Origin: Candidatus Heimdallarchaeota archaeon
Lineage (GTDB): Archaea > Asgardarchaeota > Heimdallarchaeia > JABLTI01
Direction of reading: 5' to 3'
DNA: 6,097 bases
Assembly: GCA_030602675.1 (NCBI GenBank)
Contig: JAUVZH010000178.1
Coordinates: 1-6,097 of the forward strand
Made by a program: the position numbers and the translations under genes. How positions within the stretch are numbered: the first letter of the stretch is position 1; every line of letters begins with the position of its first letter. The notes beneath the pieces are model-generated. The model worked only from the letters and a program-made list of their open reading frames with translations, was not told where the DNA came from and did no database searches. Shown here in pieces: positions 1 through 4,658 of this stretch.

Positions 1-127
1 AAGATACATTCCTATCGCAGCTTTACTGGGTGGTTTCTTTGTCGGACTTCTGGCAGGATTTGCGGACTTCCTGGGTGCTCTGGGAACGGGTACGGGTATT
101 CTGCTGACTACGGGTATTATCAAGTAG
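1..127 (+). CDS. secY: Protein translocase subunit SecY (Sec61 alpha), C-terminal part, open at left edge
   Basis: SecY is the channel-forming subunit of the Sec translocon in the cytoplasmic membrane. Read from base 2, the 41 visible residues contain the conserved block around the last transmembrane helix: an [11 protein letters not shown] start, then [18 protein letters not shown] and ILLTTGII. The [15 protein letters not shown] signature is typical of archaeal and eukaryotic SecY/Sec61 alpha. The frame ends at TAG 125-127, immediately after Ile-Ile-Lys, which is about 24 residues earlier than the family normally ends. In-frame sequence beyond the stop still resembles the SecY tail (see next entry). 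Leucine is encoded mainly by CTG and local GC is about 50%, against roughly one third in the rest of the window, as expected for a highly expressed gene. The start lies outside the window. The family call is firm; whether the protein really ends here is uncertain. Confidence 0.9.
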   Translation, partial: RYIPIAALLGGFFVGLLAGFADFLGALGTGTGILLTTGIIK

Positions 128-202
128 TATTCAGAAATTATCGCTAAAGAAAGATTAGCAGAAATAAGTTTTGCTGTGCGGGGCTTCCTGGGCATGGAAT
201 AA
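128..202 (+). other. SecY C-terminal tail continuing in frame beyond the TAG
   Basis: After the TAG the same frame stays open for 24 codons to TAA 200-202 and encodes YSEIIAKERLAEI followed by SFAVRGFLGME. As recalled, the archaeal SecY cytosolic tail (for example Methanocaldococcus, IVYRMYEQLLREKVSEL then HPAI) aligns with this without gaps, the TAG taking the place of the Arg in YRMYE. The conserved family end, a 'PALRxFLG'-like motif, is recognisable as AVRGFLG. A CAG to TAG transition (Gln to stop) would explain the interruption. Alternatives are a base-calling error, a recent nonsense mutation tolerated because only the tail is lost, or amber readthrough. The sequence alone cannot separate these. 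Confidence 0.6.
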
Positions 203-219
203 TCTCCATAGCTCTTTAA

Positions 220-233
220 CCCTTTTTTCCCCT
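220..233 (+). terminator. T-tract terminator behind secY
   Basis: A run of six T flanked by C runs (CCCTTTTTTCCCC) lies 18 nt after the TAA that closes the extended secY frame and just before the tRNA. Archaeal RNA polymerase terminates at oligo-T without needing a hairpin, and none is obvious here. The position between secY and a tRNA transcribed in the same direction fits a terminator. Confidence 0.4.
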
Positions 234-248
234 TATGGGAATATCTTT

Positions 249-393
249 GCGAGGGTAGCCAAGTGGTCAACGGCGAAGGACTCAAGATCTCCAGTATTTA
301 ACTGGAACAGAACTAGGCGTATGCCGTTGGTAATCCTGATGGGAAATCCTTTCCTGTAGAGGTTCGTGCGTTCGAATCGCGCCCCTCGCACCA
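249..393 (+). tRNA. tRNA-Leu (anticodon CAA) with intron and encoded CCA
   Basis: This decodes UUG leucine codons. The whole cloverleaf can be drawn. The acceptor stem is GCGAGGG 249-255 with CCCTCGC 383-389. The D stem is GCC 258-260 with GGC 272-274. The anticodon stem is AAGGA 276-280 with TCCTT 347-351. The anticodon loop CTCAAG 281-286 plus A346 puts CAA at 283-285. A 14-nt class II variable arm (352-365, CCT pairing with AGG) marks Leu/Ser-type tRNAs. The T arm is GTGCG 366-370, loop TTCGAAT and CGCGC 378-382. The discriminator is A390 and CCA is encoded at 391-393. The anticodon and long variable arm identify leucine. A weak box A candidate, CTTTAAC, lies about 33 nt upstream. Confidence 0.95.
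287..345 (+). other. 59-nt archaeal tRNA intron (bulge-helix-bulge, position 37/38)
   Basis: The intron separates anticodon-loop position 37 (G286) from 38 (A346). A canonical bulge-helix-bulge can be drawn. The central 4-bp helix is CTCA 281-284 with TGGG 340-343. The 5' bulge is A285 G286 ^ A287 and the 3' bulge is A344 A345 ^ A346, with cuts (^) in the usual place. The inner helix is weak (T288-A339, C289-G338). Inside the intron are a 5-bp hairpin, TCCAG 290-294 with CTGGA 302-306, and a small GGC 316-318 / GCC 323-325 hairpin. Splicing by the archaeal tRNA endonuclease restores a 7-nt anticodon loop. No homing-endonuclease ORF is present. Confidence 0.9.
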
Positions 394-465
394 TTATCTA
401 TCAATATCTTACTTTCTGTTGATTTCCCAAATACTTAAATCAATTAGCAATAATGTTTACTAGAA

Positions 466-473
466 TTTTATAC
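466..473 (+). promoter_or_regulatory. TATA box (box A) of the membrane-protein gene
   Basis: TTTTATAC is centred about 25 nt before ATG 494, so transcription would begin at or within a few bases of the start codon and give a leaderless mRNA. No convincing ribosome binding site precedes the ATG, which agrees with this. Confidence 0.45.
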
Positions 474-493
474 ACAAACTGGGGTAGGATTAA

Positions 494-1309
494 ATGGAAA
501 TTTCTGAAGAAGAAATTGTAAAAAGTGATGAAGTAATTGAAGAAACAAGAGTAGAGAAAAAAGGATATTCAATAAGATTCTTTATTTCAATGGCTATTTC
601 ATTTATTGGAATTGGGTTGCTAATTTTCTTGAATTCTAAACTTAGGACTATTATTGGTACACATTTTGACACTAGTAATCCTAATGCTTTATATGACAAT
701 TATTTTTTTGATGGAATATATGAGACATTTGCAGACAACTGGAATTTAGAATATACAAGACTAAATACTGGATTTTACATTTTTATGCCAATTATTCTAG
801 TATTACTGTTTGTATCTGGTAGTACAATTTTAGCAAAAGATAAAAGAGAAGCTAGAACATTGATTTTCATTAACTGGTTCTTATACCTAGCTAATGCAAT
901 AACAACCTTTGCCTTCTATTTAATGAAACAAGATGATGATTCAATTTTGCTCAATGGTAACTATAATTTATGGTTCTTTGCAATATTTCCTCTGTATTTT
1001 ATGTTAGCAGTACAATTATCTCTACTGGTAGAGAAAAGAACTTTCTTAAGATGGTTAACATTCTGGAAAGAAGATGAACCTGAATATGAGGGTATTTTAG
1101 TAATCATTCTAAGAGCTATAAACATATTATTTATGTTTGCAGTTATTGTTAATTATTCATGGATACCATTTTACTTAGGAATTGCTAAATTTGAACTTAA
1201 AGATCCTCGTAGTATTATCATGCTAACGGTACCACTACTAATAGCTGCTTGGATGATTCCTTGGTTACTAATAAAATTAGTAGTTAATATAGTTAAGAAG
1301 AGAAGATAG
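494..1309 (+). CDS. Six-helix integral membrane protein, function unknown
   Basis: I do not recognise a family for this 271-residue protein. The first 25 residues are very acidic (MEISEEEIVKSDEVIEE), then basic. Six hydrophobic segments follow at about 29-47, 94-114, 122-144, 159-179, 201-222 and 241-263. The roughly 45-residue loop after helix 1 is rich in Asn, Asp and aromatic residues (NPNALYDNYFFDGIYETFAD) and could be the extracytoplasmic part. A second charged loop, KEDEPEYEG, sits at 192-200. The C-terminus KKRR is strongly basic and probably cytosolic. No signal peptide cleavage site or catalytic motif is seen. ATG 494 is the first start in the frame and lies about 25 nt behind a TATA box. 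The gene stops at TAG 1307-1309; a second in-frame TAG and then TAA follow within nine codons. It is monocistronic and converges on the acetyltransferase gene. Confidence 0.85.
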   Translation: MEISEEEIVKSDEVIEETRVEKKGYSIRFFISMAISFIGIGLLIFLNSKLRTIIGTHFDTSNPNALYDNYFFDGIYETFADNWNLEYTRLNTGFYIFMPIILVLLFVSGSTILAKDKREARTLIFINWFLYLANAITTFAFYLMKQDDDSILLNGNYNLWFFAIFPLYFMLAVQLSLLVEKRTFLRWLTFWKEDEPEYEGILVIILRAINILFMFAVIVNYSWIPFYLGIAKFELKDPRSIIMLTVPLLIAAWMIPWLLIKLVVNIVKKRR

Positions 1310-1329
1310 TCAAAGAAAAGTTAGAAAAT

Positions 1330-1390
1330 AAAATAAATAATAGCTATGTGTCTTAAATAAAAACAGACCATAGCTTTCTTTATCTCTTTT
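1330..1390. terminator. Bidirectional terminator hairpin between converging genes
   Basis: AGCTATG 1342-1348 pairs with CATAGCT 1369-1375. After a bulged T1349, GTCT 1350-1353 pairs with AGAC 1365-1368, giving 11 base pairs around an 11-nt A-rich loop. On the plus strand it is followed by TTTCTTTATCTCTTTT. On the minus strand it is followed by the complement of an AAATAAAATAAATAAT run. Both converging genes therefore meet a stem followed by a U-rich stretch. Confidence 0.7.
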
Positions 1391-1407
1391 CAGTATTTTT
1401 TAGCTCT

Positions 1408-2616
1408 TTAGAAGAATGTTCTCAATCTAGTATATCTTTTGGGAAATGCTAAATTTATCTTTTCAGCTATCTCTTTTATCACAATTGCTTTATTTGACTC
1501 AATAAGATCATAAACCGTTCTGTAACCAGTGAAAAGTTGCGTAAAAACACTGATGTCTGTGATAAGATCAGCAGTTTTATTATTGCTCCTTTCAACCTTT
1601 GCTTTTCCATTTTTTATTGTTATATTCATTTGTTCAGTATTCCATGGTGCAAACTCATCATCTATCTTGATAGAAAATGAAACCTCTAAATTCTTCTTAA
1701 ATTCAAGTAGTTCCATTGCTTTTTCAATATCTACAACTCGAAACATTGGTCCACCAGTAATCTGATATTTGAAACCTCCTTCCCAAAGGTCATCAAAATA
1801 ATCAGTTACACGTTCATCACCCATAAAACTAAAGCTAAAATCTTTGTTTTGATCTGTGTGCTTCTTGATATAATCGAAAACTGTAAGTCTTGCTTTTTCA
1901 CTATCAACAATAGCATCACGTAGGTTTAAACGAACATTCCAGGGTCCTTCTCTCTTCTCTAAATTAGTAATAAAGTAACCAACATTTTTTCCATTCTCAA
2001 TGATGATAAAGATTTTGCTCTTTTTCTTTAAATGATTTTCCTTCCACATTTTTGGACTATCAAATATAACTAAGTTGAATTTCTTACCAATCTTTTCCCT
2101 AATAGACATGATAACTTTGAATGATTCCTCATGTGATATTTCTTTAATTTCTAATGGTTGGAAATCTTTAGGAATGAGTATATTTTTTGGTGGAGCAATT
2201 ACCCAACCAAGTTCAGCACAATTTTCATATCCATATCTTCGATAAAATGAAAATTTAAATGGATATAGAACAGAAACAACCTGTTCATTTTCTTTCATAA
2301 TTTTTAGTGATTCTGTAACCAATGCTGTTACTTGTTTTTGTCTTCGAAAGTGTGGTTTTGTTGCTACTGCGGCTATTCCTCCCATTTTCATTAAAACCCC
2401 TCTAACAAACATTTTGTAAGGATGAATGACATATGTACTAGTTAATTCATTGTTAACATAGTAACCTAAACTGCTTTTCAAATCTAGAATTGCAAACCAT
2501 TTTTTCCAATCAGAATCATCCATTTGTTCACTAAAGAAACAATATTCCCACAAGTCTCTTAGATCCTCTTCTTTTTCATCTGATAATCTTTTAATAGACA
2601 ACTTAGCTTTCTCCAA
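1408..2616 (-). CDS. Eis-type GNAT N-acetyltransferase with C-terminal SCP2-like domain
   Basis: Predicted acetyl-CoA-dependent N-acetyltransferase of the Eis family (COG4552), cytosolic, acceptor unknown. The N-terminal GNAT domain (about 5-150) holds MGGIAAVATKPHFRRQK (78-94) and the family motif YPFKFSFYRRYGYENC (118-133). A second, degenerate GNAT-like domain covers the middle. The C-terminal part (about 310-400, including APWNTEQMNITIKNGKAKV) matches the SCP2-like domain of these proteins. Length is 402 residues, as I recall for mycobacterial Eis. Tyr125 sits where Eis has its Tyr126 general acid, and the chain ends in Phe402, whose carboxylate serves as base in Eis. Oddly, the usual Gly of the acetyl-CoA loop RRxG is Lys94. 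TTG 2614-2616 is the only reasonable start: TAA lies six codons upstream and a TATA box lies about 25 nt upstream. It is divergent from the SGNH hydrolase gene. Confidence 0.85.
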   Translation of the reverse strand: MEKAKLSIKRLSDEKEEDLRDLWEYCFFSEQMDDSDWKKWFAILDLKSSLGYYVNNELTSTYVIHPYKMFVRGVLMKMGGIAAVATKPHFRRQKQVTALVTESLKIMKENEQVVSVLYPFKFSFYRRYGYENCAELGWVIAPPKNILIPKDFQPLEIKEISHEESFKVIMSIREKIGKKFNLVIFDSPKMWKENHLKKKSKIFIIIENGKNVGYFITNLEKREGPWNVRLNLRDAIVDSEKARLTVFDYIKKHTDQNKDFSFSFMGDERVTDYFDDLWEGGFKYQITGGPMFRVVDIEKAMELLEFKKNLEVSFSIKIDDEFAPWNTEQMNITIKNGKAKVERSNNKTADLITDISVFTQLFTGYRTVYDLIESNKAIVIKEIAEKINLAFPKRYTRLRTFF

Positions 2617-2636
2617 ATTTCTTGGTGGTTCTTATA

Positions 2637-2644
2637 ATTATAAA
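2637..2644 (-). promoter_or_regulatory. TATA box with BRE for the acetyltransferase gene
   Basis: On the minus strand GCAAAA (BRE-like) runs into TTTATAAT, centred about 25 nt before TTG 2616. Transcription would begin at the start codon, giving a leaderless mRNA. No ribosome binding site is seen in front of the TTG. Confidence 0.5.
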
Positions 2645-2726
2645 TTTTGCAGTTCCATTGATTTTCTCTGTTATTATCTGCAAAGATTTTAATGTCAATT
2701 GGGATTACTAATGATACTAAGAGGTT

Positions 2727-3626
2727 TTGGAGTTTCATGATTTGCGACCAGGATATATTGCACTTGTTGCTGTTTTCGGAACTATAATTCTTCATGCAAT
2801 ATTGTTCCTAATCTATTATACAGTGGTTATGTCGATAATCTATGGTGAACCTAAAAATAATCCCAAGCAATTCCTTAGAAGAAACAGAAACAAACGATTG
2901 CTTGAAAAACAAAAGAAAAGAATAGTTTTTGTTGGTAATAGCATTACTCATGGAATTCTGAGTGTAAACTACATCAAAATGATTGCTAAAGAATTAGGTG
3001 AGAATAGATTTCACTATATTAATGCTGGAATAAATTCGCATCTAACTTATAATGTCCTTATACGTATCAATGAAATTGTTGCTTGTAATCCTGATTACAT
3101 AACAATAATGATAGGAACAAATGATGCCCATCGAGAAATGAAACTCTATGAAGATACTAGGTTTACAAAAGGACTTAATCTTCCCAGAGAACCAACTAAG
3201 GATTGGTATGAAGAGAATTTGCTAAAGATAATATCCATTTTACAAGAAAAGACAAATGCTAAAATTGCCATTTGTTCAATCCCGCCAATTGGCGAGAATA
3301 TTTCTCATCCAATTTTCAAACAAAGTATTGAATACTCAAAGCTAATCAAAAAAATAGCTGAAAAGAAGGATTTGGTTTACCTTTCAGTTAATGAAAAACA
3401 AATAGCTTATTTGAAGCAAAACCCCTCTAAACCAAAGTATGAGCCTGAACACAAGTTATTTGAGACTGCTGCAGCAAAACATTATTTCTTAGGAAAAGGC
3501 TTTGACAAAATGTCAGAACAATATGGTTTTAATCTTCTGGTAGATCATTTGCATTTGAATTCCAAGGGAGCAAAAATCGTAGCTGATCTGATTATTGAGT
3601 TTATTCTTTCCCAAGATTCTTCGTAA
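2727..3626 (+). CDS. Membrane-anchored SGNH/GDSL-family hydrolase
   Basis: Predicted esterase, lipase or deacetylase of the SGNH superfamily. All four catalytic blocks are visible in this 299-residue protein: block I VFVGNSITHG with nucleophile Ser72, block II NAGINSH with Gly101, block III IGTNDAH with Asn122, and block V VDHLHLN with Asp273 and His276 (DxxH). One hydrophobic segment at about 10-32 precedes a Lys/Arg-rich stretch (about 50-65), so the protein is probably tethered by a single N-terminal helix. By the positive-inside rule the basic stretch, and possibly the catalytic domain, may face the cytosol; topology is uncertain. TTG 2727 is used because TAA 2718-2720 closes the frame upstream; TTG 2742 and ATG 2829 are alternatives, but ATG 2829 would lose the anchor. 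An AGAGGT sits only 1 nt before TTG 2727, too close for an ideal site. The last codons overlap the antisense fragment at 3601-3786. Confidence 0.85.
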   Translation: MEFHDLRPGYIALVAVFGTIILHAILFLIYYTVVMSIIYGEPKNNPKQFLRRNRNKRLLEKQKKRIVFVGNSITHGILSVNYIKMIAKELGENRFHYINAGINSHLTYNVLIRINEIVACNPDYITIMIGTNDAHREMKLYEDTRFTKGLNLPREPTKDWYEENLLKIISILQEKTNAKIAICSIPPIGENISHPIFKQSIEYSKLIKKIAEKKDLVYLSVNEKQIAYLKQNPSKPKYEPEHKLFETAAAKHYFLGKGFDKMSEQYGFNLLVDHLHLNSKGAKIVADLIIEFILSQDSS

Positions 3627-3786
3627 ATTCTAAAGGTGGTTGCTCTGCATCAGGATGAATTTCATTGTACCAACAAGGTTCATCACAGAAATCATGATGG
3701 TGTGAAGTTTGGGTTCTCCTCATGTTCTAAAATTTGCCTGGATGTGCACTTTGCACATCTTCCTCTGTAACATGATGTGAAATCTC
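3601..3786 (-). pseudogene. Decayed C-terminal fragment of an ATC-hydrolase-like paralogue
   Basis: Read on the minus strand, 3601-3720 encodes RRTQTSHHHDFCDE, then a diverged stretch, then LEFTKNLGKE and TAA. This matches the C-terminus of the intact protein at 4659-5510 (RRTQTLHHGNFCDE ... LEFTKKLEKR, TAA) at about 22 of 39 residues, with one codon-sized gap and the same stop position. Further upstream the frame reads TEEDVQSAHPGKF, plausible family sequence, but is broken by TAG 3727-3729, where the paralogue has Ile, and by TAG 3787-3789. TAA 3826-3828 closes it just behind the regulator gene. No start codon or N-terminal two thirds remain. It is best read as the relic of a third family copy that once followed the regulator, or of a duplication end-point. 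The conserved codons suggest that decay is recent. The final 26 bp are antisense to the end of the SGNH hydrolase gene. Confidence 0.75.
3741..3759. repeat. Perfect 8-bp inverted repeat with 3-nt loop
   Basis: GATGTGCA 3741-3748, spacer CTT, TGCACATC 3752-3759. It lies inside the decayed fragment, 115 nt behind the hydrolase stop and 71 nt behind the regulator stop. It could act as a transcript-end hairpin for either gene. The following plus-strand sequence is only moderately T-rich (TTCCTCTGT). It might also simply be what remains of coding sequence (Asp-Val-Gln-Ser-Ala-His on the minus strand). Confidence 0.5.
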
Positions 3787-3829
3787 CTAATCTTGTCTCT
3801 GTCCATTCTTAAAACTTGAGAATTGTTAT

Positions 3830-4498
3830 CTACTTTTGATATGTTGCTTGTAACTTCTTAATTAGCTCTGGGTCTTTTATTAATACAAGTAGAGATGATG
3901 CAAGATCATTAATGTAGTTTACAGAATCAATATCCATGTTACTATAAAGCTCTGTAAGAAGCTTGCTCTTTGGAATTTTTGCAACTATGTCTCTATTATA
4001 TTCTTGTTCTAAATCAAACATTTTAAGCATGAGCTTTTCAAAAACATTATAGTCGATTAGCGGTTTATTATCAATATTCTCCAAAATAGTGTAGAGTTTT
4101 TTTAGATGTTCTTTTCTCTTCTCTGCAGCATCAGGATAAACCTCTTCTTTCTTAGCTTTGAGAAAAATATCAGCTGTTCGTGTATACAATTTTTCTGATA
4201 ATCGTTTTCCTTCTGTTAATCGATGTCCTGATATTTTTACTAAATCAGCTTCTTCCAGTTTCTCAAGATAACGATAAATAGTTTTAATGGTATATGTGTG
4301 CTTGTTCGTTTCTTCATCAATATATAGATCATGAATCTCTTTAGCAGTCATTTGTTTATTAATTCTTAAGGCCTTGATAATTTTGACATGTTCTTCTGCA
4401 AGCTTTGTTTGTTCAGCATTTAGAAATTTTATGATTGTGGGTTCATAATCAATATAGTTTTTGAATTTACTTTGTTCTTTTTTAGCCATGATATACAC
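3830..4498 (-). CDS. Winged-helix-turn-helix transcriptional regulator
   Basis: Predicted DNA-binding regulator of 222 residues, or 219 from the internal ATG. The wHTH covers about 35-110: helix HVKIIKALRI (37-46), helix TAKEIHDLY (51-59), recognition helix YTIKTIYRYLEKLEEADLV (69-87), then a wing with VKISGHRLTEGKRLSEKLY. This arrangement resembles ArsR/PadR-like archaeal regulators. The C-terminal half (about 115-222) is helical, charged and without recognisable ligand motifs or Cys residues, so it probably serves dimerisation or sensing. GTG 4498 fits a leaderless transcript from the TATA-like element near 4525; ATG 4489, giving MAKKEQSKF, is the alternative and reads like a natural N-terminus. 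The stop is TAG 3830-3832. The gene is divergent from the ATC-hydrolase-like operon, and a palindrome overlaps that operon's promoter, so it is the obvious candidate regulator of it; that link is inferred from position only. Confidence 0.8.
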   Translation of the reverse strand: MYIMAKKEQSKFKNYIDYEPTIIKFLNAEQTKLAEEHVKIIKALRINKQMTAKEIHDLYIDEETNKHTYTIKTIYRYLEKLEEADLVKISGHRLTEGKRLSEKLYTRTADIFLKAKKEEVYPDAAEKRKEHLKKLYTILENIDNKPLIDYNVFEKLMLKMFDLEQEYNRDIVAKIPKSKLLTELYSNMDIDSVNYINDLASSLLVLIKDPELIKKLQATYQK

Positions 4499-4520
4499 AC
4501 TACTAGTCCTACTTCACTTC

Positions 4521-4529
4521 TAATTAAAT
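4521..4529 (-). promoter_or_regulatory. TATA-like box of the regulator gene
   Basis: On the minus strand ATTTAATTA is centred about 27 nt before GTG 4498 and 36 nt before ATG 4489. Spacing therefore favours a transcript starting at or near the GTG. No ribosome binding site is seen on this side. Confidence 0.35.
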
Positions 4530-4564
4530 CTACTTACTATGTACTTAAGATTAAAGGCAATACT

Positions 4565-4574
4565 AATATATAAC
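4565..4574 (+). promoter_or_regulatory. TATA box of the ATC-hydrolase-like operon
   Basis: AATATATAAC is the strongest TATA-like element in the divergent region. With usual archaeal spacing transcription would begin around 4594-4598, inside the palindrome at 4575-4603, leaving a leader of about 60 nt before ATG 4659. Confidence 0.55.
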
Positions 4575-4603
4575 ATTGTCCGTTAATGTCATTAAGCGAC
4601 ATT
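4575..4603. promoter_or_regulatory. Putative operator: 29-bp imperfect palindrome
   Basis: ATTGTCCGTTAATG (4575-4588), a single central T4589, and CATTAAGCGACATT (4590-4603) form an inverted repeat in which 11 of 14 positions are complementary. It abuts the TATA box and covers the expected transcription start, so a bound dimer would block initiation. The divergent wHTH protein is the likeliest ligand. A second, shorter repeat, TGTCT 4607-4611 with AGACA 4617-4621, follows and may extend the site. Confidence 0.55.
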
Positions 4604-4647
4604 CTTTGTCTCTCATAGACAGCTAAAGTCTCTACCATCAGGATTAA

Positions 4648-4653
4648 GGGTGA
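4648..4653 (+). promoter_or_regulatory. Ribosome binding site selecting ATG 4659
   Basis: GGGTGA, complementary to the archaeal 16S rRNA end (anti-SD UCACCUCC), stands 5 nt before ATG 4659. It overlaps the upstream in-frame GTG 4650, which therefore is unlikely to be the start. The following gene has the equivalent AGGTGA at the same 5-nt spacing. Confidence 0.6.
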
Positions 4654-4658
4654 AATTA

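Noticed and set aside
331..342. Twelve bases of the tRNA intron recur inverted at 4636-4647 (CCATCAGGATTA)
   Set aside because: About two such 12-base matches are expected by chance in a window of this size, and the flanks do not match.
171..359. Open frame of 62 codons across the tRNA
   Set aside because: It overlaps the secY tail and a complete tRNA-Leu gene and has no family resemblance.
490..699. Antisense frame of 69 codons opposite the start of the membrane-protein gene
   Set aside because: Mirror of a well-supported coding region; no promoter or ribosome site and no protein-like motif.
1529..1765. Hydrophobic 78-codon frame opposite the acetyltransferase gene
   Set aside because: Hydrophobicity arises from complementing Lys/Glu-rich codons; the minus-strand acetyltransferase explains the sequence.
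2559..2795. 78-codon minus-strand frame spanning the divergent promoter region
   Set aside because: It overlaps both the acetyltransferase and hydrolase starts in other frames and shows no motif.
3737..3826. Short minus-strand frame starting Met-Asp-Arg-Asp in the decayed fragment
   Set aside because: About 28 codons, out of frame with the homologous family sequence and with no ribosome site; more likely chance.
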